NCBI RefSeq assembly: GCF_943192995.1
Contig: NZ_CALPCP010000013.1
Coordinates: forward strand, 22,457 to 86,456
Length of the DNA stretch: 64,000 bases
Direction: 5' to 3'
Source: Flintibacter muris
Lineage (GTDB): Bacteria > Bacillota > Clostridia > Oscillospirales > Oscillospiraceae
The translations under genes and the position numbers were made by a program. Position 1 is the first letter of the stretch, and every line of letters starts with the position of its first letter. Shown piece by piece: positions 33,383 to 41,636 of the stretch. The notes below the pieces were generated by a model. The model searched no databases, was not told where the DNA came from, and worked only from the letters and a program-made list of their open reading frames with translations.

Positions 33383-34804
33383 ATGATGAAAAAATGCAGA
33401 TCCCTGGCCGCCGGCCTGGCGCTGGCGCTAACCCTGAGCCTGACCCCTGCCCATGCTAACAAGACAACCTACTTGGATGTGGATGACGCAATCTGGTACT
33501 CCACACCAATCGCCTTCTGCCAGCAGCACACTCTGATGGATGGCGTGAACAAGGGTTCCTTCCAGCCTGAGGCCCCATTGACCCGGGCCGTTTTGGCCGA
33601 GGCCCTCTACCGTCTGGAGGGCTCTGCCCTGGAGGCGGCAGGGGCGGAGGACAACCAGGATGAGGAACCCCCCTTCACCGATGTGACAGTGGATCACCCC
33701 AATTTCGCAGCCATCCGCTGGGCCAAGGCCAACGGCGTGGTCAACGGCTATCCGGATGGTACCTTCCGGCCGGAGGCCTCCATTACCCGGGAAGAGATCG
33801 CCGTACTGCTGTGGACCAACCGGGGACAGGAATCCGCAGCCCAGTCCCCTTATACAGACCGGGCTGACATTTCCGACTGGGCTCTTACCGCCGTGGAGTG
33901 GGCCTATGGAGCCAAGATGATGTCCGGCAACACAGACGGCACCTTCCTGCCTCAAAACAACACCACCCGGGCGGAGGGCGCCACCATCATCATGAACTAT
34001 GCCCAAGCCTACTACGGTATAAGCTATGGCTACACCCTCCCGGCCCCAAAAACCATTCGGAGCAATACATATTCTAATGAGTACTACAGTCTGGATGAGG
34101 AGACGGGATATCTCTCTTACCGCTATGGATCCGCTGTTCGGGGCATTGATGTCTCCGCCCACCAGAAGGAAATCGACTGGTCCCGGGTGGCCGCCACCGG
34201 CATGGACTTTGCCATGATCCGGGCCGGCTATCGGGGCTACACCCTGGGCACCATCCAGAAGGATGAGTACTTTGACGCCAACATGACGGGTGCCCTCTCC
34301 AACGGTATGGAGGTGGGAGTATACTTCTTCTCCCAGGCCCTCACTCCCGCCGAAGCGGAGGAGGAGGCCTACCAGCTGCTGGAGTGGCAGAAGGGCTACC
34401 GGGTCACCTACCCGGTGGTCTTCGACTGGGAGGAGCAGGATAAGGAGGATTCCCGCACCAGGGGCACTGACGGCAACACCGTCACCGCCTGCGCCCTGGC
34501 CTTCTGCAAGGTGATTAAGGACGCCGGCTATACCCCCATGACCTATGGCAGTCCCACAAAGGTGTACAGCGGGGGCCTCCAGCTGGAGTATTTGCAGGAT
34601 TACCCCTTCTGGCTGGCCCACTACACCAAGGATACCGCCCCCACCAGCTTCCGCTACCACTACAACATGTGGCAGTACTCCAGCAGCGGCGTGGTGGATG
34701 GGATTGATGGCCGGGTGGATCTGAACATCTGCCTGACCCCCAACTGGAGTAATTGGAACAACCAGAGCAGCGCGCCCAATTACGACTGGCTCCTGCCCTT
34801 CTGA
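33383..34804 (+). CDS. SLH-anchored GH25 lysozyme-type muramidase
   Basis: A 473-residue protein with a signal peptide (LAAGLALALTLSLTPAHA), then three SLH modules (YLDVDDAIWYSTPIAF; FTDVTVDHPNFAAIRWAKAN; DRADISDWALTAVEWA) to about residue 215, then a GH25 catalytic domain. GIDVSAHQKEIDW and VVFDWEEQD carry the catalytic Asp and Glu; MWQYSSSGVVDGIDGRVDLN closes the fold. It cleaves peptidoglycan beta-1,4 bonds while tethered to the wall, probably in remodelling linked to S-layer assembly. ATG 33383 or 33386 both fit GAGGAG. Confidence 0.94.
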   Translation: MMKKCRSLAAGLALALTLSLTPAHANKTTYLDVDDAIWYSTPIAFCQQHTLMDGVNKGSFQPEAPLTRAVLAEALYRLEGSALEAAGAEDNQDEEPPFTDVTVDHPNFAAIRWAKANGVVNGYPDGTFRPEASITREEIAVLLWTNRGQESAAQSPYTDRADISDWALTAVEWAYGAKMMSGNTDGTFLPQNNTTRAEGATIIMNYAQAYYGISYGYTLPAPKTIRSNTYSNEYYSLDEETGYLSYRYGSAVRGIDVSAHQKEIDWSRVAATGMDFAMIRAGYRGYTLGTIQKDEYFDANMTGALSNGMEVGVYFFSQALTPAEAEEEAYQLLEWQKGYRVTYPVVFDWEEQDKEDSRTRGTDGNTVTACALAFCKVIKDAGYTPMTYGSPTKVYSGGLQLEYLQDYPFWLAHYTKDTAPTSFRYHYNMWQYSSSGVVDGIDGRVDLNICLTPNWSNWNNQSSAPNYDWLLPF

Positions 34805-34940
34805 GCCGCCGCAACCACAGGTTGCGGAAACTTCCAGCCCTTGCTGGTAGATTGCAACCGCCTTTTCTGATATCGTTGAAGACACAGGTTTGCCGCCCAC
34901 AGGGTGGAAACCCAAAAGATAGCAGAGAGGAGAGCTGAAT

Positions 34941-35603
34941 ATGAAGCTCAATGAAAAGATCGCTTACTACCGCCGGACCAAAAAGCTGTCTCAGGAGGAA
35001 TTGGCCACCCATGTGGGGGTGTCCCGTCAGGCCGTGAGCAAATGGGAGCTGGGTGAGGCGTCCCCCGACATTGGCAAGCTGCTGGCCCTGTCAAAGGCCT
35101 TCGGCGTCACCACTGACCACCTTTTAAATGAAGACGAGGAGCCGGAACGGGACGCACCCCCAGAGCCGGAGTCCGCCTCGACCTTTCAAGCACCCCCGCC
35201 GCCCCCACAGGACACGCCTGGATCCAATCTCCCCGGCTTTATTGGAAAGATGGTCCGCCGGTGGGGCTGGCTGGCCGGCATCTATATCGCCCTCCAGGGG
35301 GCGGGGGTAGCACTGGTAGGCATCATTGCCCGGTGGGGCTTTGGCAGTATGTTTGCCGCCTCCAACCAGATGATGGGCGGCTTTAGCGGCTTCGGGGGCG
35401 GCTGGACCTACGATGGTCCCCCGGAGCTGGAGGGGGCCGTGATGGACGCGCTGGGCGTCACCCCCCAGGCATCCCCCCTTTCCGGAATCCAGAGCTTCTT
35501 CCTGGGCTTTACCACTCTGATTCTTGTAATTGGGATTGCGGCCGTCATTGCCGGGCTGCTCCTGGCCTACGTGCTGTGGAAGAGGGGCAAAAAGGGAGAA
35601 TAA
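34941..35603 (+). CDS. Membrane-tethered XRE-family regulator 1
   Basis: A 220-residue protein. The helix-turn-helix is residues 1-60 (KLSQEELATHVGVSRQAVSKWE), followed by an acidic Pro-rich linker (EDEEPERDAPPEPE), one helix near 105-125 and a C-terminal helix near 185-208. GAGAGGAGAG precedes the ATG. DNA-binding and membrane parts suggest signal sensing at the membrane. The 34805-34940 leader has a small GCAACC/GGTTGC hairpin. Confidence 0.85.
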   Translation: MKLNEKIAYYRRTKKLSQEELATHVGVSRQAVSKWELGEASPDIGKLLALSKAFGVTTDHLLNEDEEPERDAPPEPESASTFQAPPPPPQDTPGSNLPGFIGKMVRRWGWLAGIYIALQGAGVALVGIIARWGFGSMFAASNQMMGGFSGFGGGWTYDGPPELEGAVMDALGVTPQASPLSGIQSFFLGFTTLILVIGIAAVIAGLLLAYVLWKRGKKGE

Positions 35604-35721
35604 CCCCCGCGCAACCGGAAATTGACAGAAAAATCCTCAAACGCAACAGAAAATCGGTGGAGTTGCGGGCTCTGTTCGGGTATGCTGGAGCCATTCCAAA
35701 CATAAGGAGGTACATCCAAAA

Positions 35722-36618
35722 ATGGCATTTTCCGATAACCTGCAATTTCTCCGTAACCGCCAGGGCCAAACTCAGGAGCAGCTGGCCGAGATACTGGAGG
35801 TCTCCCGCCAGTCCGTCAGCAAATGGGAGAGCGCCCAGAGTTTTCCTGAGATGGACACCATTCTGCGCATCTGCGACTTATACCAGGTGAACCTGGACAC
35901 CCTGCTTCGGGGCAGCGTGGAGGACAGCCTGGTGGAGGACACCGCCCAGTACGACCAATTTATGAACCGCTTCTCCCGGCGCATGGCCTTTGCTGTGGGA
36001 AGCATTATCGCGGGGGTGGGCCTGTGCGGCCTGCTGGACGCCAAGGGCGTTTCAGAGTATCTGATCTTTGCCGTTCTGCTTTTGATTGTGGCGGTGTGCG
36101 TGGTGGTCATTGTGGCCTCTTCTCTCCAAAAAGAGAATTTCTCCAAGCAGTACCCCGTTATCACCGACTTCTACACGGAACAGGAGAAGCGGGCTTTCCG
36201 GCAAAAATTTGTCTGGTTCATCTCTGGAGGCGTGGGGGCCATTCTCTTCGACGTAGCCCTGCTGCTGCTGTTTTTCGCCAAATTTCCCGAGGAGGAACCC
36301 TTTGAGTCCTACGCGATGTCCGTCTTCCTGCTCATTGTGGCCGGGGCGGTGACCTCCTTCGTCTACGCTGGCATTCAAGAGGAGAAGTACAAAATTGACG
36401 AGTACAACCGGGACAACAACCCCACCCCGGAGGTGAAAAAGCGCAAGGGCCTCATCAATACCATCTGTGCCGCTCTGATGACGCTGGTCACCGCCCTCTA
36501 TGTAGGCCTTGGCCTGGCCCTGGACCTGTGGCGCACCGCATGGTGGGTGTTTGCCGTGGGCGGTATCCTGTGCGCCGTGGTAAACATTGTGCTGGACCCT
36601 TACAGGGATGAGAACTGA
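35722..36618 (+). CDS. Membrane-tethered XRE-family regulator 2
   Basis: A 298-residue protein with an N-terminal XRE helix-turn-helix (NRQGQTQEQLAEILEVSRQS, VSKWESAQSFPEMDTI) and about six hydrophobic helices in the remainder (FAVGSIIAGVGLCGLLDA, LIFAVLLLIVAVCVVVIVAS and others). It has the same layout as the preceding gene with a larger membrane domain, so the two are paralogous sensors. Upstream ATAAGGAGG supports the ATG. Targets unknown. Confidence 0.85.
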   Translation: MAFSDNLQFLRNRQGQTQEQLAEILEVSRQSVSKWESAQSFPEMDTILRICDLYQVNLDTLLRGSVEDSLVEDTAQYDQFMNRFSRRMAFAVGSIIAGVGLCGLLDAKGVSEYLIFAVLLLIVAVCVVVIVASSLQKENFSKQYPVITDFYTEQEKRAFRQKFVWFISGGVGAILFDVALLLLFFAKFPEEEPFESYAMSVFLLIVAGAVTSFVYAGIQEEKYKIDEYNRDNNPTPEVKKRKGLINTICAALMTLVTALYVGLGLALDLWRTAWWVFAVGGILCAVVNIVLDPYRDEN

Positions 36619-36641
36619 ACTCTGTCCCAAAATCAACAAAC

Positions 36642-36667
36642 GCGCCCCGGCCAAAAGGCCGGGGCGC
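36642..36667 (+). terminator. GC-rich hairpin after XRE regulator 2
   Basis: GCGCCCCGGCC/GGCCGGGGCGC with loop AAAA. No U-run is present, but the position suits a 3' end. Confidence 0.5.
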
Positions 36668-36677
36668 TCAGACTATT

Positions 36678-36817
36678 AAAAAAGCCTCCCTCTTTGAGGG
36701 AGGTGGCACGGCGAAGCCGTGACGGAGGGAGTTTTATGCAACAAAACTACGGATTTTCTCCGGTTCACTCCCTCAGTCACCGCCTGCGGCGGCGGCAGCT
36801 CCCTCAGAGAGGGAGCC
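36678..36817. repeat. Interspersed palindromic repeat, copy 2
   Basis: AAAAAAGCCTCCCTCTTTGA opens it, then GGTGGCACGGCGAAGCCGTG, and it ends with CTCCCTCAGAGAGGGAGCC. The core GGTGGCACGGCG-AGCCGTGACGGAGG is nearly identical to copy 1, while the middle differs. A further CGCCCTGGCC/GGCCAGGGCG hairpin follows at 36852-36875. Confidence 0.75.
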
Positions 36818-36896
36818 AGAAATTCCCAATAGAAGTTTTGGACAAACTGTACGCCCTGGCCTTTTGGCCAGGGCGCTCCTTCTTATTGGCGGAGGC

Positions 36897-37289
36897 TCAG
36901 GCGGGACCGTCGAAAATTTTCACCCCGCATTTCAGGGCGTGCTCCTTGATTTTGGCATAAGTCTCCTCGCTCAGGTCGTGCTCTATTTTGCAGGCGTCAG
37001 CGGCGGCCGCATCCTCGCTGACGCCCAGGCAGATTAAAAATTGGGTCAGCAGCTTGTGCCGGTCGTAGATGCGCTGGGCAATCTCCTCCCCCGGCGGGAG
37101 CAGGGTAATATAGCCGTCAGCGTCCATTTCAATGTAGCCGTTCTCCCGGAACCGCTTCATTGCCACGCTGACGCTGGGTTTGGTCAACTCCAGCTGATGG
37201 ACCACATCGATAGACCGCACCATACCCTGGCGCTCACGCAGGATCAGGATAGCCTCCAGATAGTCCTCGGCGGATTCGTAAATATTCAT
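36897..37289 (-). CDS. DtxR/MntR-family metal-dependent repressor
   Basis: A 130-residue protein. The winged helix is IYESAEDYLEAILILRERQG with HQLELTKPSVSVAMKRFRENGYI; the C-terminal dimer/metal domain contains EEIAQRIYDRHKLLTQFLICLG and ends in CKIEHDLSEETYAKIKEH, giving the Cys, His and Glu residues expected at the metal site. No SH3 extension, so it is a short MntR/IdeR-like form. The start at 37289 has AAGGAAG upstream. It is divergent from feo and is the natural repressor for the DtxR-like boxes there. Confidence 0.9.
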   Translation of the reverse strand: MNIYESAEDYLEAILILRERQGMVRSIDVVHQLELTKPSVSVAMKRFRENGYIEMDADGYITLLPPGEEIAQRIYDRHKLLTQFLICLGVSEDAAAADACKIEHDLSEETYAKIKEHALKCGVKIFDGPA

Positions 37290-37359
37290 CAAGACCCACT
37301 TCCTTTTCTTTTTTAGACTATCATAAACAGACAAAAAAATCAAGAGAATAAAAAAATGC

Positions 37360-37388
37360 TTGACAACTTCGGTTAGCTATAGTAAACT
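37360..37388 (+). promoter_or_regulatory. feo promoter with overlapping DtxR-like box 1
   Basis: -35 TTGACA (37360-37365), 17-bp spacer, -10 TAAACT (37383-37388). The -10 overlaps the imperfect box TTAGC-TATA-GTAAA (37373-37386), so metal-bound repressor would block polymerase. Confidence 0.8.
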
Positions 37389-37400
37389 TTCGTTGAAATG

Positions 37401-37416
37401 GTTAGCTGTTGCTAAC
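37401..37416 (+). promoter_or_regulatory. DtxR-like box 2
   Basis: Perfect palindrome GTTAGC-TGTT-GCTAAC, just downstream of the feo -10 and about 20 bp before feoA1. Confidence 0.8.
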
Positions 37417-37435
37417 TTTGTAAAGGAGGGTCCCT

Positions 37436-37648
37436 ATGATGCCGCTGACAATGGCAAAAACGGGGGAAACTGTAACCATCCGTAAGATTACCGGCAAGGA
37501 TGAGGTGCGCCAGCATCTGGCTGAGCTGGGTTTTGTGGTGGACAGCGATGTAACGGTGGTCAACCAGATCGCAGGCAATCTGATTGTTCAGGTAAAGGAC
37601 AGCCGGGTGGCCCTGAATCATGGCATGGCCAACCGTATCATGGTGTAA
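37436..37648 (+). CDS. feoA: FeoA-domain protein 1
   Basis: A 70-residue SH3-like FeoA protein (TMAKTGETVTIRKITG start, HLAELGFVVDSDVTVV core, SRVALNHGMANRIMV end). AAAGGAGGG precedes ATG 37436. FeoA is a cytosolic accessory of the FeoB ferrous-iron channel. First gene of the operon, under the DtxR-like boxes. Confidence 0.92.
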   Translation: MMPLTMAKTGETVTIRKITGKDEVRQHLAELGFVVDSDVTVVNQIAGNLIVQVKDSRVALNHGMANRIMV

Positions 37649-37661
37649 AGGAGAGAAACAT

Positions 37662-37883
37662 ATGAAAACGCTGAAAGATGTTAAGGTAGGCGAAACCGCC
37701 ACGGTGGCCCGTCTCCACGGCGAGGGCCCGGTGAAACGCCGCATCATGGATATGGGCATCACCAAGGGCGTGGAAATTTTTGTCCGCAAGGTGGCCCCCC
37801 TGGGCGACCCCATGGAGCTCAATGTCCGGGGCTATGAGCTGTCTGTCCGCAAGGGCGACGCGGAGATGATTGAGGTCAACTGA
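37662..37883 (+). CDS. feoA: FeoA-domain protein 2
   Basis: A 73-residue second FeoA (MKTLKDVKVGETATVARLHG, RRIMDMGITKGVEIFVRK, RGYELSVRKGDAEMI). It lies 13 bp after the first, with AAAGGAGAG. Two FeoA genes before feoB is common in Clostridia. The frame extends upstream into feoA1, but this ATG fits the ribosome site. Confidence 0.92.
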   Translation: MKTLKDVKVGETATVARLHGEGPVKRRIMDMGITKGVEIFVRKVAPLGDPMELNVRGYELSVRKGDAEMIEVN

Positions 37884-37900
37884 TTTTTTCAGCCGACAGG

Positions 37901-37914
37901 TTAGCTGTGGCTAA
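37901..37914 (+). promoter_or_regulatory. DtxR-like box 3, inside the operon
   Basis: Perfect palindrome TTAGC-TGTG-GCTAA between feoA2 and feoB, matching box 2 in half-sites. It could be an internal operator or roadblock. Confidence 0.7.
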
Positions 37915-37935
37915 TTCGAGAGGAGAGAAGCAGCA

Positions 37936-40320
37936 ATGAGCATCAAAATCGCCTTAGCGGGCAATCCCAACTGCGGAAAGACCACGCTGTTCAACGCGCT
38001 GACCGGGTCCAGCCAGTATGTGGGCAACTGGCCCGGCGTTACCGTAGAAAAGAAGGAGGGCAAGCTGAAGGGCCACAAGGACGTGGTGATTCAGGACCTG
38101 CCCGGCATCTATTCCCTGTCCCCTTACACGCTGGAAGAGGTGGTCGCCCGGAATTACCTGGTGAAGGAACAGCCTGATGCCATCCTGAACATTGTGGACG
38201 GCACCAATATTGAACGCAACCTGTACTTAACCACACAGCTCATTGAGCTGGGCCTGCCCGTGGTGGTGGCGGTGAACATGATCGACCTGGTGCGGAAAAA
38301 CGGCGACCGGATTGACCTGAAAAAGCTGGGGGAGGCCCTGGGCTGTCAGGTGGTTGAGATGTCCGCCCTGAAGAATGAGGGAGGGCTGGAGGCCGCCCAG
38401 GCGGCGGTGGAGCTGGCAAAGGTCCACCGGGACCGGGAGCTGCCCCACGTCTTCACCGGCAGCGTGGAGCACGCCCTTGCCCACATTGAGGAGTCTGTTG
38501 AGGGCATGGTGGACGGCCGCTATCTGCGGTGGTACGCCATCAAGCTCTTTGAGCGGGACGAGAAGGTGCTGGAGGAGCTGGCCCTCAGTGAGGAGCTGAA
38601 ATCCCACCTGGCTCAGCACATTGCCGACTGCGAAAAGGAACTGGACGACGACGCGGAATCCATCATCACCAACCAGCGCTACGCCTACATCAGCGGCGTG
38701 GTGGGCAAGGCGGTGAAAAAGAAGGCCGCCAAGGGCAGTCTGTCCGTCTCTGACAAGATCGACCAGATCGTCACCAACCGCATTCTGGCCCTGCCCATTT
38801 TTGTGGCGGCCATGTTCCTGGTGTACGCCATCGCCATGGGCGGCTGGAGCGTCTCCATCGGCACCGCCCTCACCGACTGGGCCAACGACGGCCTGTTTGG
38901 TGACGGCTGGCTGGTCCCCTTTGTCTCCGACGCGGACGGCTGGGATGAGGCCCTGGGCGAGTTTGAGGACGCCGGTGTTATCATTGATGCCTACGAAGCT
39001 GGCGACACTGAGGCCTACTTCTATGATGATGAGTCCGGCGACACCGACGTCGTTGAGCTAAATGAGGAGATTTACAACGAGGCCCTGGCTGTGGAGGAAC
39101 CCGATCCCTCCGACTTCGGCACCTGGGTGCCCGGCATCCCCGCCATTATCGGCGGCTGGCTGGAGGCCGCGGGCTGCGGTGAGGTTCTCACCGGCCTGAT
39201 TCTGGACGGCATTGTGGGCGGCGTGGGTGCCGTGCTGGGCTTTGTACCCCAGATGCTGGTGCTGTTCCTGCTGCTGGCCATCCTGGAGGACATTGGCTAT
39301 ATGTCCCGCATTGCCTTTATCATGGACCGTATTTTCCGCCGTTTCGGCCTGTCCGGCAAGAGCTTTATTCCTATGCTGGTGGCCACCGGCTGCGGCATCC
39401 CCGGCATCATGGCCTCCCGCACCATTGAGCAGGACCGTGACAGGAAGATGACCATTATGACCACCACCTTTATGCCCTGCGGTGCCAAGCTGCCCATTAT
39501 TGCCCTGTTCGCCGGCGCCCTGTTTGGCCACTCCAGCCTGGTGGCCGCCTCCGCCTACTTTATTGGCATTGGCTCTGTGATTGTCTCGGGCATTATGCTG
39601 AAAAAGCTCAAGGCCTTTGCCGGTGAGCCCGCCCCCTTTGTCATGGAGCTGCCCGCCTACCACACCCCCTCCGCCGGCAATGTCCTGCGGGCCACCTGGG
39701 AGCGGGGCTGGTCCTTCATCAAGCGGGCCGGTACTGTCATTCTGCTGTCCACCATTATCCTCTGGTTCCTGAGCAACTTTGGCTTTACAGCGGACGGCTT
39801 CGGCATGGTGGAGGACACAGACGCCTCCATCCTGGGCGCCATTGGCGGCGCGATCTGCTGGATTTTCGCTCCTCTGGGCTTTGGCAACTGGCAGGCCACC
39901 GTGGCCACCATCACCGGTCTTATTGCCAAGGAGGAGGTCCCCGCTACCATGGGCGTTCTGTATCCGGGCAACCTGACCGCGGAGGTGGGCACCCTGTTCA
40001 CCGGCCTGACCGCTTACTCCTTTATGATCTTCAATCTGCTGTGCGCCCCCTGTTTTGCCGCCATGGGCGCCATCAAGCGGGAGATGAACAACGCCAAGTG
40101 GACCTTCGCCGCTATCGGCTACATGTGCCTGTGGGCCTATGTGCTGGCGCTGATCGTCTATCAGATTGGCGGCGTGATTCTGGGCGAGGTCTCCTTCGGT
40201 ATTGGCACCATAGCAGCCGTGGCTCTGGTGGTCGGGATCATCTACATGCTGGTCCGCAAAGGCTATCAGGGAGAGGCAAAGTCCAGCCTGACCTCAGTTT
40301 CTGCCGCAGCGGCCCGGTGA
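37936..40320 (+). CDS. feoB: FeoB ferrous-iron transporter
   Basis: A 794-residue protein with an N-terminal G domain: G1 GNPNCGKTT, G3 DLPGIYSL, G4 NMID, then a helical GDI region and a FeoB membrane domain with Gate motifs (LLLAILEDIGYMSRIAFIMD, PMLVATGCGIPGIMASRTI). Residues about 330-395, between the first and second core helices, form an acidic insertion (FVSDADGWDEALGEFEDAG, then Asp/Glu-rich). It imports Fe2+ with GTP hydrolysis. The gene follows both FeoA genes with GGAGAG before the ATG. Confidence 0.97.
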   Translation: MSIKIALAGNPNCGKTTLFNALTGSSQYVGNWPGVTVEKKEGKLKGHKDVVIQDLPGIYSLSPYTLEEVVARNYLVKEQPDAILNIVDGTNIERNLYLTTQLIELGLPVVVAVNMIDLVRKNGDRIDLKKLGEALGCQVVEMSALKNEGGLEAAQAAVELAKVHRDRELPHVFTGSVEHALAHIEESVEGMVDGRYLRWYAIKLFERDEKVLEELALSEELKSHLAQHIADCEKELDDDAESIITNQRYAYISGVVGKAVKKKAAKGSLSVSDKIDQIVTNRILALPIFVAAMFLVYAIAMGGWSVSIGTALTDWANDGLFGDGWLVPFVSDADGWDEALGEFEDAGVIIDAYEAGDTEAYFYDDESGDTDVVELNEEIYNEALAVEEPDPSDFGTWVPGIPAIIGGWLEAAGCGEVLTGLILDGIVGGVGAVLGFVPQMLVLFLLLAILEDIGYMSRIAFIMDRIFRRFGLSGKSFIPMLVATGCGIPGIMASRTIEQDRDRKMTIMTTTFMPCGAKLPIIALFAGALFGHSSLVAASAYFIGIGSVIVSGIMLKKLKAFAGEPAPFVMELPAYHTPSAGNVLRATWERGWSFIKRAGTVILLSTIILWFLSNFGFTADGFGMVEDTDASILGAIGGAICWIFAPLGFGNWQATVATITGLIAKEEVPATMGVLYPGNLTAEVGTLFTGLTAYSFMIFNLLCAPCFAAMGAIKREMNNAKWTFAAIGYMCLWAYVLALIVYQIGGVILGEVSFGIGTIAAVALVVGIIYMLVRKGYQGEAKSSLTSVSAAAAR

Positions 40321-40333
40321 AAGGAGAAGCAGT

Positions 40334-40474
40334 ATGACCCCTGGAGAAATTGTCGTCCTTCTGGCCCTGGCGGGCGTGGTAGGACTGGCGGTTCGCTCCC
40401 TGTGGAAGAGCCACAAGGCGGGCGGACACTGTAACGGTGATTGCAGTCAATGCAGCGGCTGTCATCATAAATAG
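40334..40474 (+). CDS. FeoB-associated Cys-rich membrane protein
   Basis: 46 residues: one helix (EIVVLLALAGVVGLAV) and a tail with HCNGDCSQCSGCHH, four Cys and three His. This is the FeoB-associated Cys-rich family, thought to help metal handling at the FeoB pore. It starts 13 bp after feoB with AAGGAGAAG and ends the operon. Confidence 0.9.
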   Translation: MTPGEIVVLLALAGVVGLAVRSLWKSHKAGGHCNGDCSQCSGCHHK

Positions 40475-40483
40475 GCCATAGAG

Positions 40484-40516
40484 AACCGGTCCCCTGATCG
40501 CGCGGGGGACCGGTTT
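40484..40516 (+). terminator. Terminator of the feo operon
   Basis: ACCGGTCCCC/GGGGACCGGT stem followed by TTCCCTT. Confidence 0.75.
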
Positions 40517-40561
40517 CCCTTATGTTTTTGATCGAAAAAGGCTAAAAAAGCAAAAAAGTTC

Positions 40562-40590
40562 TTGCATAATGAAGGTCCATACTGTACAAT
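40562..40590 (+). promoter_or_regulatory. Promoter of the secreted repeat protein
   Basis: -35 TTGCAT (40562-40567), 17-bp spacer, -10 TACAAT (40585-40590), 52 bp before the ATG. Confidence 0.7.
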
Positions 40591-40642
40591 GAAAAACAGC
40601 AATTTCCAGCAGCCAAGGAAAAAATAAGGAGGAAAACCAAGC

Positions 40643-41509
40643 ATGAAATTCAGAAAAATCCTGAGTACCCTGCTGGCCGCCGCCCTGATGTGCGGTATGC
40701 TCTGCACTGCCGCCTTCGCGGAGGAGGGCGACACTGCCGCCCCCGGCGCTGAGGCCGGCGAGACCGTTTCCAACACTTCGGTTACTGACCCCGCCGAGGG
40801 TACCGACCCCGCTGAGGGTACCGACCCCGCTGAGGGTACCGACCCCGCTGAGGGCACCGACCCTGCCGAGGGCACTGACCCCGCCGAGGGCACCGACCCT
40901 GCCGAGGGCACCGACCCTGCCGAGGGCACCGACCCTGCCGAGGGCACTGACCCCGCCGAGAGCACCGACCCCGCCGAGAGCACTGACCCCGCCGAGAGCA
41001 CTGACCCCGCCGAGAGCACCGATCCCGCCGAGAGCACCGATCCTGTTGTAACCGTAGACGAGATCCCCGCTGAGGGCACCGCCCTGGCCGCCTCCCAGAG
41101 CATCACTGTGGATGGCACCGCCGTGGAGTTCGCCGCCTACGCTTTGCTGGATGAAAACGGCAACCTGACCAACTATGTCAAGCTGCGTGACGTGGCCGTG
41201 GCCATCAACGGCACCGACGCCCAGTTTGAGGTAGGCTTTGACGGCTCCATCCTCCTCACCACCAAGACCGCCTACAGCGGCGCCGCCGATACCGCCACCC
41301 CCTTCTCCGGCGACCACCCCTACAAGGGCGGCGCTCAGACCGTCAAGGTGGACGGCAAGGACGTGGCTATGACCGCCATCACCCTCTATGACGAGAACGG
41401 CGGCGGCTACAACTACTTCAAGCTCCGCGACCTGGGCGCTGTGCTGGGCTTTACCGTGGGCTACAGCAACGAAACCGGCATCTCCATCACCACCTCCGCC
41501 GCCGAGTAA
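40643..41509 (+). CDS. Secreted repeat protein with stalk-like C-terminal domain
   Basis: A 288-residue protein. The signal peptide is MKFRKILSTLLAAALMCGML ending AAFA. Residues about 50-135 are 14 hexapeptide repeats, nine TDPAEG then five TDPAES. The C-terminal 150 residues hold two related blocks, ALLDENGNLTNYVKLRDVAV and LYDENGGGYNYFKLRDLGAV, that resemble the copper-amine-oxidase-N/stalk domain used by Gram-positive surface proteins. Probably released or loosely wall-associated; no LPXTG or SLH anchor. AAGGAGG precedes the ATG. Confidence 0.8.
   Translation: MKFRKILSTLLAAALMCGMLCTAAFAEEGDTAAPGAEAGETVSNTSVTDPAEGTDPAEGTDPAEGTDPAEGTDPAEGTDPAEGTDPAEGTDPAEGTDPAEGTDPAESTDPAESTDPAESTDPAESTDPAESTDPVVTVDEIPAEGTALAASQSITVDGTAVEFAAYALLDENGNLTNYVKLRDVAVAINGTDAQFEVGFDGSILLTTKTAYSGAADTATPFSGDHPYKGGAQTVKVDGKDVAMTAITLYDENGGGYNYFKLRDLGAVLGFTVGYSNETGISITTSAAE
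40789..41044 (+). repeat. Tandem 18-bp coding repeat (14 units)
   Basis: In-frame 18-bp units coding for Thr-Asp-Pro-Ala-Glu-Gly/Ser: nine Gly units then five Ser units. Unit sequences are nearly identical, so copy number may vary between strains. Confidence 0.92.
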
Positions 41510-41544
41510 GCAGCAGCCAAAAATCTGCTTGTCAAGAATAATCC

Positions 41545-41572
41545 TTGACAAATGAAATCCAGCCGTTATAAT
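41545..41572 (+). promoter_or_regulatory. Promoter of the PTS IIC-like gene
   Basis: -35 TTGACA (41545-41550), 16-bp spacer, -10 TATAAT (41567-41572). Transcription should begin inside the palindrome that follows. Confidence 0.85.
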
Positions 41573-41608
41573 AAGCCATACAGGTGTCTTGACACCTGTA
41601 TGGCTTAT
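41571..41608 (+). promoter_or_regulatory. Perfect 18-bp palindrome at the transcription start
   Basis: ATAAGCCATACAGGTGTC, TT, GACACCTGTATGGCTTAT: two perfect 18-bp arms with a 2-nt centre, overlapping the end of the -10 and the +1. Either an operator for a dimeric regulator or a 5' hairpin in the message. No U-run follows, so it is not a standard terminator. Confidence 0.8.
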
Positions 41609-41636
41609 CTATTTCTGTGTGAAAAAGGTGATTGAA

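Noticed and set aside
33428..34951. A 507-codon minus-strand frame over the SLH-GH25 lysozyme gene
   Set aside because: The plus-strand gene has signal peptide, SLH and catalytic residues. The other frame is an antisense shadow.
40789..41044. Tandem repeats that might be a CRISPR array
   Set aside because: Units are contiguous 18-bp coding repeats with no spacers and no cas genes nearby.
41571..41608. Palindrome as a terminator for the upstream repeat-protein gene
   Set aside because: It lies after a complete promoter, has no U-run on the plus strand and starts at the -10, so a regulatory role fits better.
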